From Clostridia bacterium (GTDB taxonomy: Bacteria; Bacillota; Clostridia; Oscillospirales; QAKW01): 39,788 nt of DNA. The stretch's first letter is position 1, and every line of letters begins with the position of its first letter. Of the stretch, positions 9,612 through 16,728 are shown in pieces. The notes under the pieces were generated by a model. That model searched no databases. It saw only the letters and a list, made by a program, of their open reading frames with translations, and had not been told where the DNA came from. Both the position numbers and the translations under genes were made by a program. The stretch lies in NCBI GenBank assembly GCA_017937065.1, contig JAGBEI010000004.1, positions 1 through 39,788 on the forward strand. The letters run 5' to 3'.

Positions 9612-10334
9612 ATGGACGGCATAATTCATTCAACCGAGAGCTTCGGCGCGGCAGACGGCCCCGGAATACGGTTTGTGGTTTTTATGCAGGGCTGCAATAT
9701 GCGCTGTAAATTCTGCCACAATCCCGACAGCTGGGGATTTAACGGAGAGCGCATAAGCGCCGCGGAGCTTTTACAGCGCGCCCTGCGGTACAGTGATTTT
9801 TGGGGAAAAAACGGCGGCATCACCCTGAGCGGCGGCGAGCCGATGCTCCAGCCGGAGTTTGCAGCGCAGTTTTTCGGTATGGCAAAGGAAAAAGGCATAC
9901 ATACGGCTCTTGACACCTCAGCACAGCCGTTTTGTTCAAAAGACGAAAGATTTGCCGCGCTTTTTAGGCTTACCGACCTTGTACTGCTTGATATAAAGCA
10001 CATTGACAGTGAAAAGCACAGGGCGCTGACCGGCTTTGACAACAAAAATATTTTAGAGTGCGCAAAATATCTTGACCGACGCAATATACCCGTATGGATA
10101 CGCCATGTTGTAATCCCCGGTTACGAAAGCGACAGCGAGCTTTTACGCTTAGGCGAGTTTATACGCTCTCTTTCAAACGTACAAAAAACCGAGCTTTTAC
10201 CATACCACACCTTCGGCAGCCATAAGTGGGAGGCACTCGGTATGCGCTATCCTTTCGGGTCACTGCCGCCTGCAAGCCGGCATGACATCGAACACGCGGC
10301 TTCTCTCATAAATTCAGACACATATACGCCTTAA
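9612..10334 (+). CDS. pflA: Pyruvate formate-lyase-activating enzyme
   Basis: Radical SAM enzyme that installs the glycyl radical on PflB. It carries the cluster motif CNMRCKFC (CxxxCxxC), the SAM-binding GGEP (LSGGEPMLQPEF) and the family's opening IHSTESFGAADGPGIRFV. The C-terminal LLPYHTFGSHKWEALG is also typical of PflA. The start is not clear-cut: ATG at 9612, four bases after the pflB stop, gives 240 residues and fits family length, while in-frame ATGs at 9594 and 9570 would overlap pflB. None has a good ribosome binding site, so translation is probably coupled to pflB. Confidence 0.93.
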   Translation: MDGIIHSTESFGAADGPGIRFVVFMQGCNMRCKFCHNPDSWGFNGERISAAELLQRALRYSDFWGKNGGITLSGGEPMLQPEFAAQFFGMAKEKGIHTALDTSAQPFCSKDERFAALFRLTDLVLLDIKHIDSEKHRALTGFDNKNILECAKYLDRRNIPVWIRHVVIPGYESDSELLRLGEFIRSLSNVQKTELLPYHTFGSHKWEALGMRYPFGSLPPASRHDIEHAASLINSDTYTP

Positions 10335-10375
10335 TTTTATTTACTATTATTTAATAATTATTTAAAATTTAATTC

Positions 10376-10404
10376 TTGACAATATACCCTGTGAATGGTA
10401 TTAT
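10376..10404 (+). promoter_or_regulatory. Sigma-A promoter of the Fur/PerR-rubrerythrin operon
   Basis: TTGACA (10376-10381), a 17-base spacer and TATTAT (10399-10404) lie 28 bases before the regulator start. Just upstream (about 10348-10368) is an AT-rich near-palindrome built from TTTAATAATTATTTAAA, which loosely resembles a PerR/Fur box and could mediate autoregulation. Confidence 0.7.
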
Positions 10405-10432
10405 ATAACAAAAAATGAGGTATAACGATACA

Positions 10433-10876
10433 ATGAATTTGCAAACTATAAATGATGTACTTCACAAGCACGGCATGAGAGTAACTCCGCAGCGTATTTG
10501 GATATACAATTACCTTGCCGAAAACAAAACTCACCCCGACGCGGAATCGTTATACTGTATGCTGAGAAAAGACGGCTGCAACGCGACAAGGGCGACGGTT
10601 TACAATGTTCTGCAAAGGTTTATAAAATGCGGGCTCGTATCCGAGGTCAAGACAGACGTCGCGCGAACAAGATATGACGCGCGGGTTGATACGCACGGGC
10701 ATTTTATGTGCAGAAACTGTCATTCTATAACGGACTTTGACGTTGACAATCTGTCCGTGAGCGGACTTGACGGCTTTGAAACGCAGCAGAAAGAGATATA
10801 TTTCAGCGGCGTTTGTGATAAATGCAAAAATAATTCAGAACAAGGAGAACAAGAGCATGAAAAAATTTGTATGTAA
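10433..10876 (+). CDS. Fur family transcriptional regulator, PerR-like
   Basis: 147-residue metal-dependent repressor. The winged helix-turn-helix includes [20 protein letters not shown] and [13 protein letters not shown]. The dimer domain has [14 protein letters not shown] followed by two CxxC pairs (CRNC and CDKC), which form the structural zinc site of PerR/Fur proteins. The Asp/His arrangement around DTHGHF fits the peroxide-sensing PerR type, whose His residues are oxidised by Fe-catalysed H2O2 chemistry; PerR versus Fur or Zur cannot be settled from sequence alone. ATG 10433 was preferred (TGAGG upstream) over 10415, where the ATG itself overlaps that TGAGG. The last 20 bases overlap the rubrerythrin start, so the two are coupled. 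Confidence 0.88.
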   Translation: MNLQTINDVLHKHGMRVTPQRIWIYNYLAENKTHPDAESLYCMLRKDGCNATRATVYNVLQRFIKCGLVSEVKTDVARTRYDARVDTHGHFMCRNCHSITDFDVDNLSVSGLDGFETQQKEIYFSGVCDKCKNNSEQGEQEHEKICM

Positions 10877-11396
10877 AGTTTGCGGATACGTTCATGAGGG
10901 CGATTCAGCTCCCGAAAAGTGTCCGGTTTGCGGCGCACCCGCAGAGAAGTTTGAAGAGATGACCACAACGACGTGGGCTGCCGAGCATGTTGTCGGCGCC
11001 GCAAAGGGCGCGTCTGAAGATATCATTGAGGATTTGCGTGCAAACTTCAACGGCGAGTGCTCCGAGGTCGGCATGTATCTTGCAATGGCAAGAGTTGCGT
11101 TCCGCGAAGGCTATCCCGAAATCGGCATGTACTGGGAAAAAGCGGCTTACGAGGAGGCGGAGCACGCAGCTAAGTTCGCAGAGCTTCTGGGCGAGGTTGT
11201 AACGGACAGCACCGAGAAAAACCTTAAAATGCGCGTTGAAGCAGAGAACGGCGCTACCATGGGCAAAACAGACCTCGCTGTTCGCGCAAAGAAAGCAGGG
11301 CTTGACGCTATCCACGACACGGTTCATGAGATGGCACGCGATGAGGCAAGACACGGCAAGGCATTTGAGGGTCTTTTAAAGAGATATTTCAAATAA
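10857..11396 (+). CDS. Reverse rubrerythrin (N-terminal rubredoxin domain)
   Basis: Non-haem iron peroxidase that reduces H2O2 in anaerobes. The domain order is reversed relative to classical rubrerythrin. The rubredoxin-type Fe(Cys)4 site is N-terminal (Cys6, Cys9, Cys22, Cys25 in [12 protein letters not shown] and CPVCGAP). The diiron four-helix domain follows, with [19 protein letters not shown] and DEARHGKAF providing Glu/His ligands. ATG 10857 has AAGGAG eleven bases upstream and lies inside the end of the Fur/PerR gene. Co-transcription with a PerR-like repressor and the overlap suggest peroxide-inducible expression. Length (179) is normal for the reverse type. A terminator follows. Confidence 0.93.
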   Translation: MKKFVCKVCGYVHEGDSAPEKCPVCGAPAEKFEEMTTTTWAAEHVVGAAKGASEDIIEDLRANFNGECSEVGMYLAMARVAFREGYPEIGMYWEKAAYEEAEHAAKFAELLGEVVTDSTEKNLKMRVEAENGATMGKTDLAVRAKKAGLDAIHDTVHEMARDEARHGKAFEGLLKRYFK

Positions 11397-11408
11397 AAAT
11401 ATTATAAA

Positions 11409-11440
11409 AACCGCCGGGAACAAAATCCCGGCGGTTTTAT
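11409..11440 (+). terminator. Terminator after rubrerythrin
   Basis: A perfect 11-base-pair stem (11409-11419 with 11426-11436, AACCGCCGGGA) has a 6-base loop and a TTTTATT tail. Confidence 0.9.
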
Positions 11441-11602
11441 TATCCTTATAAGCCCTTGTAGTGTTATAAGCCTGAGCAAAAGCTTTGCAGCAGGTACAGG
11501 AAAGGGCACCCCTTTCCGTAAAAATACCGTTTCTGTTCTGCGACAGCAAAGGGTGCTTTAACTGTCGTGAATATCCTAAACGCTTGCGCAAGTCGGAATT
11601 TG

Positions 11603-12022
11603 TCAGCTTTCAATATCTATTCTTTCAATTTTGAAAATAACCGGTCTTGTACCATCATTGCAGCAAGCAATCATTACCTTATCATCATTCATCCATCCAT
11701 GCATAATTGCTCCGCCCTGAAGCGCGGCGTAAATATATCTGCTGACAGCATCCCACGCTTCCGAGCAAAAAGGAACTCCGTCAGCTCCGCAGTGCATGGT
11801 TCCGGGCGAAAGCAATACGCCGTCATCCGGCTGACCGCTTTTAATCAGCGTTCCCGCTCCCATGTGCCAATAATCATCCCGCTCGTCATTTCTGTAAAAC
11901 ATGAACTCGTCGCCCACATTGTAGCAGGGGCATTTCCCGCTATCCGGTACAGCGCAATACTGAGCCTGTAATTCCGGAAACAGCTTCTTGTCTAAAACAG
12001 TAACCTTTACTCTGTGCTCCAT
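11603..12022 (-). CDS. TIGR04076 family protein of unknown function
   Basis: 139-residue protein whose C-terminal signature CCNDGTRPVIFKIERIDI, together with CPCYNVGDEFMF and an Ala/Trp plus GG...GW middle region, matches my recollection of the TIGR04076 family. The conserved cysteines in CPCY and ACC could bind metal or form a redox site, but no function is established. The start was placed at ATG 12022, where AAAGGAGAG lies about 7 bases upstream; the longer reading frame to 12070 lacks such a site. The gene is convergent with rubrerythrin and has no obvious operon partner. Confidence 0.75.
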   Translation of the reverse strand: MEHRVKVTVLDKKLFPELQAQYCAVPDSGKCPCYNVGDEFMFYRNDERDDYWHMGAGTLIKSGQPDDGVLLSPGTMHCGADGVPFCSEAWDAVSRYIYAALQGGAIMHGWMNDDKVMIACCNDGTRPVIFKIERIDIES

Positions 12023-12118
12023 AATATATCTCTCCTTTGAAAAAACGAATTTACCATATCGTATGCTCATACTGCAGCGCCCAAATACGAGTTTTTTCTA
12101 TATCCTCACTTTTTGCAT

Positions 12119-12137
12119 GATACGGTCTATCCGTATC
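12119..12137. repeat. Perfect inverted repeat upstream of the TIGR04076 gene
   Basis: GATACGG (12119-12125) and CCGTATC (12131-12137) flank a 5-base spacer, about 100 bases upstream of the start at 12022. It is too poor in following T residues to be a convincing terminator, so a protein-binding site is possible. The rest of the roughly 260-base gap to mscL shows no supportable gene. Confidence 0.4.
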
Positions 12138-12283
12138 GTTTAATTTTGATATGGGGAATTTAAGCACGCTTTGGGTGCAAAATCGTCAAAAAGCTTTGCC
12201 GATTTAAAAATCCCAACAGACAAAGAAATGGTATTTTCAAGGATCTCACAGCTCAAGTCCTTATGCCATGGCAAATTCAGATA

Positions 12284-12679
12284 CTATTTTTTATCAGACA
12301 GCAGGTCGCGTATTTCCTCCAGCAAAGCAGCCTCCTCACTCTTTGCCGGCGGCGCTGCCTCCTCCTGCTCTTTCTTTTTGCGCGACAGGCGTGACATCAG
12401 CTTTATAACGGAAAACATGCACAGCGCAATTATCAGAAAATCTATTACATTCTGAATAAAAGCGCCGTATGTAACCGCGGTGTCACCGACAGTCAGCTTG
12501 AGCTGAGAAAAGTCGATACCGCCGCTTATAATGCCGACAACCGGCATTATGAGATCCGACACGACAGATGACACTATCTTGCCGAAAGCCGTGCCCATTA
12601 CAACACCGATTGCCATATCTGCAATGTTGCCGCGCATAATAAACGCCTTGAACTCTGAACCTATTTTTTTCTTTTCCAC
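12284..12679 (-). CDS. mscL: Large-conductance mechanosensitive channel
   Basis: 131-residue homopentameric channel that opens under membrane tension to release solutes during osmotic downshock. The MscL opening [21 protein letters not shown], with TM1 immediately after, is diagnostic. TM2 is [19 protein letters not shown], followed by a charged helix (RKKKEQEEA) and the C-terminal bundle segment [11 protein letters not shown]. The start codon is GTG at 12679, with a strong AAGGAGGG 7 bases upstream. Longer reading frames to 12745 have no ribosome binding site and add residues not found in MscL. It follows the SDR gene by 65 bases on the same strand and may share its transcript. Confidence 0.95.
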   Translation of the reverse strand: MEKKKIGSEFKAFIMRGNIADMAIGVVMGTAFGKIVSSVVSDLIMPVVGIISGGIDFSQLKLTVGDTAVTYGAFIQNVIDFLIIALCMFSVIKLMSRLSRKKKEQEEAAPPAKSEEAALLEEIRDLLSDKK

Positions 12680-12744
12680 AATTTTTCCCTCCTTATTATA
12701 TAAACCCGACAGAGCTGCAAACCTCATTAATCGGATTAAAAACA

Positions 12745-13500
12745 CTATGTTTTTGAAAACTTCATAACAAGTCCGTGCGGCAAAATACGGGCAAGCACAC
12801 GGTACAGCTTGAAAAAGAAACGCGGAGTATACACCGCCCTGCCCTTTTGCGCCAAAATCAGCGATTTTTTTGCAACAGAGGCGGGATTGCAGTAGGGCAG
12901 CGTTTCAAAGGTCTTGGATTTACCGCCCGAAATCCCAGCAACGTCCAAAAATTCAGTGGACATAGGGCCGGGACAGACGGCAAGCGCATTAATCCCGCGC
13001 GGCTTCAGCTCCTCTCTGATACACTTGGTAAAGCTGAGTATATACGCCTTTGTAGAGCAGTAAACCGCCATGCGCGGATTCGGCGCAAACGCCGCAATGG
13101 ACGCAATATTGATTATAAAGGAATTTCTCTGCATATACCTGAGACAGACGGCACACAGACCGGTAACAGACGCGCAGTTAAGCTCCACCATGTTCATCTG
13201 AGCTTCCCGCTCCAGCTCGTAAACATACCCCAGCTTTCCGAAGCCGGCATTGTTTATAAGAATCCTTATATCCGGATTTTCCGCACGCAGCATATCTTCA
13301 ATCACTGAAATACTCTGCCTGTCCGTGAGGTCCAGCGCAACAACCCGCGTTTTAATCTTCGAGCTCTGCGCCATTTCCTCCAGTCTGTCCGCACGGCGCG
13401 CTATTATCCATATCTCATCAAGCCCGCAGAAATTCTGCAAATTTTTAAAAAACTCCCGTCCCATACCGGCAGACGCGCCGGTGAGCACTGCTATTTTCAA
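12745..13500 (-). CDS. Short-chain dehydrogenase/reductase
   Basis: Classical SDR with an N-terminal Rossmann fold. The cofactor loop is TGASAGMG (about residues 8-15), NNAGFG is the structural motif, and the active-site YxxxK is YCSTK (about residue 148), with Ser upstream in [18 protein letters not shown] is the usual post-catalytic segment. Arg residues following beta-2 (ARRADR) suggest NADP(H) preference. The substrate is unknown. The start codon is TTG at 13500 with GGGGTGAT upstream. Its own promoter overlaps the end of dinB. Confidence 0.88.
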   Translation of the reverse strand: MKIAVLTGASAGMGREFFKNLQNFCGLDEIWIIARRADRLEEMAQSSKIKTRVVALDLTDRQSISVIEDMLRAENPDIRILINNAGFGKLGYVYELEREAQMNMVELNCASVTGLCAVCLRYMQRNSFIINIASIAAFAPNPRMAVYCSTKAYILSFTKCIREELKPRGINALAVCPGPMSTEFLDVAGISGGKSKTFETLPYCNPASVAKKSLILAQKGRAVYTPRFFFKLYRVLARILPHGLVMKFSKT

Positions 13501-13531
13501 ATCATATCACCCCGCGGTAATTATTGACATA

Positions 13532-13560
13532 AGTATATCATTTAACTTAAGCTCGGTCAA
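13532..13560 (-). promoter_or_regulatory. Promoter of the SDR gene
   Basis: Minus-strand TTGACC (13560-13555), a 17-base spacer and TATACT (13537-13532), ending 32 bases before the TTG start. The -35 overlaps the final codons of dinB. Confidence 0.6.
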
Positions 13561-14798
13561 CCTTTAATATTAAATCCAGGCAGTGACGCGCCGTCAGGGC
13601 GTATTTTCGGGATATGAATGTCGCCGATAAGCGACAGCGGACGGATACTGTTTTTTCCGTAGCGCCTTGTAATATCGTCGGCAATCCTGTCAAGCCTCTC
13701 CCTGCGCTCAATACGCCCGATGTCCGTATCAATGCCGAGCTGACGCGCTATGTCGTCGGGAACAAGCTTTATCGCCCGCACCGTAACAGAGCGCACGGCG
13801 TTCTCCCAGCCGTACTTTCGGCAAAACAGCTCATAGGCGTATTTTTCCAGCATTGCCGCATTGGCTGTCTCAAACGGCAGCGGACACTGAAACTCGCGTG
13901 TTTTGAGCTTGTTATCCCTTACAGCTATCTGCACGGAGGACGCAAGCAGCCCCGACGCACGCAGCTTGCGCGCTACCTCAAGCGAAAGCGAAAGCATAAC
14001 AGCGTGCACCTCGGCGCCGTTTTCAAGGTCACGCACCGCCGTAATCCCCTTGCCTATGCTCTTTATCGGCATATCACAGTCCTGCGGCAGCACTTTTGAG
14101 CTGTCCAGACCGTTTGCAAAGTACCACAGGCTTTCGCCGTGCTTGCCCATGCGTATTTTAAGCGTTTCAAGAGGCAGTGCGGCAAGCTCGCCTATTGTGT
14201 CTACGCCTATCCGGCTTAAATTCCGGCGGGTTGCACTCCCTATACCTATCATATCGGACGCCGGAAGGTCATATATCATTTCCTTGAAATTTTCTTCGGA
14301 AATTACAGTCGTGGCATCCGGTTTTTTAAGATCGCTGCCCAGCTTTGCAAACACCTTATTAAAGGAAACACCCACTGAAATGGTAAGTCCAAGCTCGTCC
14401 TTCACAGTCTGCCGCAGCTCATCTGCAATCTGTTTTCCGCTGCCGAAAAGGCGGGTGCTTCCCGTCACATCCAGCCAGCATTCATCAAGCCCGAACGGCT
14501 CGACAAGGTCGGTATACCTCTTATATATCTCACGTGCAAGCCTTGAATAATATATATAATGATGAAACTGAGGCGGCACGACAACAAGGTCGGGGCACTT
14601 ATTTCTTGCCTGCCATATCGTGTCGCCCGTTTTAACTCCGAGCGCCTTTGCACTTTCATTTTTTGCAAGCACAATCCCGTGTCTGTCCTCCTGACTGCCG
14701 CAGACCGCAACACGCTTACCGTACAGGGACGGGTTCAAAAGACATTCAACCGACGCGAAAAAGTTATTCATATCACAGTGCAAAATAACACGCGGCAT
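13557..14798 (-). CDS. dinB: Y-family DNA polymerase IV-type translesion polymerase
   Basis: 413-residue error-prone polymerase that bypasses damaged bases. The catalytic carboxylates are present: Asp9 in HCDMNNFFASVE, and Asp105-Glu106 in GLDECWLDVTGS. Phe13/Phe14 supply the steric gate. A helix-hairpin-helix (IGIGSATRRNLSRIGVDTIGEL) and the little-finger region follow. No obvious QLxLF-type beta-clamp peptide is seen at the very end. ATG 14798 with GGAGG ten bases upstream was chosen over 14837. The promoter is divergent from an XRE repressor/ImmA protease operon, with matching operators on both sides, suggesting control by that pair rather than by LexA. Confidence 0.92.
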   Translation of the reverse strand: MPRVILHCDMNNFFASVECLLNPSLYGKRVAVCGSQEDRHGIVLAKNESAKALGVKTGDTIWQARNKCPDLVVVPPQFHHYIYYSRLAREIYKRYTDLVEPFGLDECWLDVTGSTRLFGSGKQIADELRQTVKDELGLTISVGVSFNKVFAKLGSDLKKPDATTVISEENFKEMIYDLPASDMIGIGSATRRNLSRIGVDTIGELAALPLETLKIRMGKHGESLWYFANGLDSSKVLPQDCDMPIKSIGKGITAVRDLENGAEVHAVMLSLSLEVARKLRASGLLASSVQIAVRDNKLKTREFQCPLPFETANAAMLEKYAYELFCRKYGWENAVRSVTVRAIKLVPDDIARQLGIDTDIGRIERRERLDRIADDITRRYGKNSIRPLSLIGDIHIPKIRPDGASLPGFNIKG

Positions 14799-14861
14799 AA
14801 ACCACACCTCCGATTTATACTTGACAAATTCACTCATATGTTATATCATATATGCACGAAT

Positions 14862-14879
14862 ATGCACAACATTGCGCAT
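14862..14879. promoter_or_regulatory. Operator 1 (dinB side)
   Basis: ATGCAC-N6-GCGCAT dyad. It lies just downstream of the expected dinB transcription start (about +5 to +22 on the minus strand), where a bound repressor would block dinB. An extra ATGCAC half-site (14852-14857) lies 10 bases away, one helical turn. The arms are identical to those of operator 2. Confidence 0.65.
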
Positions 14880-14889
14880 TTACACATCT

Positions 14890-14918
14890 ATTATATACGC
14901 ACGTTATTGCATTGTCAA
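14890..14918 (-). promoter_or_regulatory. Consensus promoter of dinB
   Basis: Minus-strand TTGACA (14918-14913), a 17-base spacer and TATAAT (14895-14890): both hexamers are perfect. So strong a promoter in front of a mutagenic polymerase only makes sense if it is normally repressed. The leader is about 85 bases. Confidence 0.8.
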
Positions 14919-14946
14919 TAGCAAAAATATGCACTATGTTGCGCAT
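14912..14946 (+). promoter_or_regulatory. Promoter of the XRE-ImmA operon with operator 2
   Basis: A weak plus-strand promoter TTGTCA (14912-14917), 17 bases, TATGTT (14935-14940). The second ATGCAC-N6-GCGCAT dyad (14929-14946) covers its -10, as expected for an autoregulated repressor. Confidence 0.55.
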
Positions 14947-14973
14947 ATGGAATTTAAGGGGATTAAAGGACAG

Positions 14974-15351
14974 ATGGAATTCGGAGAAAAAATAAAAACG
15001 AGAAGATGCGAGCTCGGACTTTCGCAGACAGAGCTTGCGTCCGTATGCGGCATATCGCTGCGCTCTGTGCAGAATTACGAGAGCGGTCAGCGACATCCGG
15101 CAAATATTGTAATTGTCAGGAAAATCGCCGCGGCACTGAAATTAAGTCAGGAATACCTTCTTGACGACGCCGCACAGTATGTTATTGACGCCGCCGCGCG
15201 CGGCGGTGATAGGGCAGCGCATGACATTGACAGGCTCCTGTCCGATATACAGGGACTTTTTGCCGGCGGAGAGCTGACTCCGCAGGACAAGGACAAGGTG
15301 ATGCGCGCCATAAATGAAATTTACTGGGAATCAAAGGAAACGGTGAAATAA
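14974..15351 (+). CDS. XRE family (Cro/CI-type) repressor
   Basis: 125-residue DNA-binding protein with an N-terminal helix-turn-helix of the XRE type (KTRRCELGLSQTELASVCGI, then SLRSVQNYESGQRHP, about residues 7-42). The C-terminal half (about 65-125) is a helical segment without a recognisable LexA/CI autocleavage domain. The start was placed at ATG 14974, where AAAGGA and GGGG precede it; ATG 14947 has no ribosome binding site. The stop codon is immediately followed by the ATG of an ImmA/IrrE-type protease (TAAATG), the arrangement known from ImmR-ImmA of ICEBs1 and DdrO-IrrE of Deinococcus. The likely role is repression of itself and of divergent dinB. Confidence 0.85.
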   Translation: MEFGEKIKTRRCELGLSQTELASVCGISLRSVQNYESGQRHPANIVIVRKIAAALKLSQEYLLDDAAQYVIDAAARGGDRAAHDIDRLLSDIQGLFAGGELTPQDKDKVMRAINEIYWESKETVK

Positions 15352-15831
15352 ATGCGTGCCGAATACATAAGAACAAAAGCTGCTCAGCTTATCGCTGAAA
15401 CCGCATGCCGCGACCCGTTTGAGGCGGCGTGTCTGACAGGCGCCCAAGTTGCCTTTAAGGACTTGGGCTCGCTCAAGGGCGCGTATTTTCCCGCGTTTAA
15501 AACACCTGTTATCGCCGTAAATCAATCTCTGGACGATAACACAAAAAAGATTGTATGCGCGCATGAGCTCGGTCATCACATTCTGCACAGCCGCACCGCT
15601 CAAAGCTGCCGCGAGCTTCGCTTTGACAGCAAGGCGGGCATACTGGAGCGTGAAGCGAACATCTTTGCTGCCGCGTTCCTGATTGATTACGACAAAGCGC
15701 TCTCGCTTCTGAAGGACGGATACACCGTCGACCAAACCGCGGCTATTTTGGAGACAAGCACACAGCTTTTGGAATTTTTACTCTCACTCGGCGGTATAGT
15801 ACAGGCGCCATGCGGCAGCTTTCTAAAATAA
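15352..15831 (+). CDS. ImmA/IrrE-type metallopeptidase
   Basis: 159-residue zinc-dependent peptidase of the IrrE N-terminal-like (DUF955, COG2856) family. The zinc motif HELGHH lies near residue 71, and the third ligand is the Glu of EREANIFAAAFL about 30 residues later. Family members cleave a cognate XRE repressor in response to DNA damage or element-specific signals. Here the gene abuts the XRE gene and the pair is divergent from dinB. There is no GAF-like sensor domain as in Deinococcus IrrE, so how it would be activated is not visible. No integrase or conjugation genes are nearby, so this does not look like part of an integrative element. Confidence 0.87.
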   Translation: MRAEYIRTKAAQLIAETACRDPFEAACLTGAQVAFKDLGSLKGAYFPAFKTPVIAVNQSLDDNTKKIVCAHELGHHILHSRTAQSCRELRFDSKAGILEREANIFAAAFLIDYDKALSLLKDGYTVDQTAAILETSTQLLEFLLSLGGIVQAPCGSFLK

Positions 15832-15875
15832 TACGCAAAAAACCATTCGTCATAAATCCCGCTTATTTACGCACA

Positions 15876-15987
15876 CTCGACAAAATTTTTTCAAAAAAAA
15901 TGTAAATTGTTCCAAAATAAACTGAATAATACACACTTTTATTTTCAACTCGACGAATTTTTGAATTTTATATCTGAAAATGTCGAA
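15876..15987. promoter_or_regulatory. Cluster of candidate Spo0A boxes
   Basis: One perfect TGTCGAA box (15981-15987) and two near matches: TTTGTCGAG on the minus strand (15884-15876) and CGACGAA (15951-15957). All lie within 175 bases upstream of the DUF6514-like gene. A TAATAC -10-like element lies between them at 15926-15931. This suggests control by the sporulation regulator Spo0A. The region 15832-16046 has no gene. Confidence 0.45.
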
Positions 15988-16046
15988 CAGAAACCATTGA
16001 AAATTGCTCAGTCTGACTGTAAAATTAATTTCGGGAGGGGAAGAAA

Positions 16047-16298
16047 ATAAAAGAAAGCATTATTACCGAAGCAGGCAGTCTTGAGCTGTCTTACGAAATC
16101 ACAACAGTCATCAAAGAAAAAATCAAATTTTACGGAGTTAAGGTAACCGCCGAAAATCAGTACGGCGAGGTCGAAACCAAGACGGTAAACGACATTACCT
16201 CCGACAAAGACAAAATCGAAGCGTTTGTACAGCTTTTACAGCTGGGTCATGTAACGCCGACCACGCTTTTGGATATTGCCGAAGATTTCATTGAATAA
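16047..16298 (+). CDS. Small DUF6514-like protein, apparent ATA start codon
   Basis: 83-codon gene ending in VTPTTLLDIAEDFIE, preceded by VNDITSDKDKIEAFVQLL. This matches what I recall of the DUF6514 family of Clostridia (internal E-N-I-T-S-x-K and C-terminal VTPxxLxDxxEDF). The function is unknown. A very strong GGGAGGGG (16033-16040) lies 6 bases before codon ATA at 16047, exactly where ATG is expected. The frame is open only from 16029, and no in-frame ATG, GTG or TTG occurs between that stop and the body of the conserved sequence. Either ATA is used at low efficiency, or one G-to-A change at 16049 damaged the start. It is followed by a good terminator and preceded by Spo0A-like boxes. Confidence 0.7.
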   Translation: MKESIITEAGSLELSYEITTVIKEKIKFYGVKVTAENQYGEVETKTVNDITSDKDKIEAFVQLLQLGHVTPTTLLDIAEDFIE

Positions 16299-16303
16299 AA
16301 AAG

Positions 16304-16338
16304 TACCGCCGAAACAAACCAACGGCGGTATTTTTTTA
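16304..16338 (+). terminator. Terminator after the DUF6514-like gene
   Basis: An 8-base-pair stem TACCGCCG / CGGCGGTA (16304-16311 with 16323-16330) and a run of seven T residues, 6 bases after the stop. Its presence supports the small gene as a real transcription unit. Confidence 0.85.
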
Positions 16339-16356
16339 TTTTTTTCAAAAAGCCTC

Positions 16357-16385
16357 TTGACATATAATACTATGTATAGTATAGT
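16357..16385 (+). promoter_or_regulatory. Promoter and operator of the padR operon
   Basis: TTGACA (16357-16362), a 17-base spacer and TATAGT (16380-16385). The spacer carries the inverted repeat ATACTA-TGTA-TAGTAT (16367-16382), and a related ATAGTAT...ATACAT follows to about 16394. These are plausible autoregulatory PadR sites. Confidence 0.7.
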
Positions 16386-16407
16386 ATTATACATAAGGAG
16401 GTACACT

Positions 16408-16728
16408 ATGGATATTCAGCTAAAACGCGGACTGCTTGATATCTGCGTACTCGCGGCAATCAAAAGCGAAGCTTCATACGGATATCAGATTATAAAGGAT
16501 ATAAAGCCTTACGTTGAGATATCGGAATCCACACTGTATCCTATTCTGCGCAGGCTGGAAACGGCGGGATTTCTGACAGTGCGTTCGGCAGAGCATAACG
16601 GCAGACTGCGAAAGTACTATCACATCACGCCTTCCGGGCTTGAGCGTATCAGCGATTTTACACAGGAGTGGAAGGAGATTATGTCTATTTATCAATTTGT
16701 TGTCAGGGAGGAAAAAACAGATGAATAA
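16408..16728 (+). CDS. PadR family transcriptional regulator
   Basis: 106-residue winged-helix repressor. It shows the PadR pattern: LKRGLLDICVLAAI, then the recognition region SYGYQIIKDI and SESTLYPILRRLE, and the wing RLRKYYHITPSG. This is the short, single-domain form with a brief C-terminal helix. Members usually bind a small molecule or respond to envelope stress and repress the adjacent membrane operon. AAGGAGG lies 7 bases before the start. The end overlaps the DUF1700 gene by 8 bases, so both are translated from one message. Confidence 0.92.
   Translation: MDIQLKRGLLDICVLAAIKSEASYGYQIIKDIKPYVEISESTLYPILRRLETAGFLTVRSAEHNGRLRKYYHITPSGLERISDFTQEWKEIMSIYQFVVREEKTDE

Noticed and set aside
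11441..11602. Inverted GGGCACCC/GGGTGC-like pieces between rubrerythrin and the TIGR04076 gene
   Set aside because: The pieces are imperfect and widely spaced with no T tail or coding potential; nothing supportable there.
12171..12455. 94-codon plus-strand open frame overlapping the mscL end
   Set aside because: No ribosome binding site, and more than half is antisense to mscL.
14821..14850. TTGACA on the plus strand at 14821 as the XRE promoter
   Set aside because: No acceptable -10 at 16-18 bases, and it would place the operators inside a long leader; the TTGTCA/TATGTT pair covered by operator 2 fits better.
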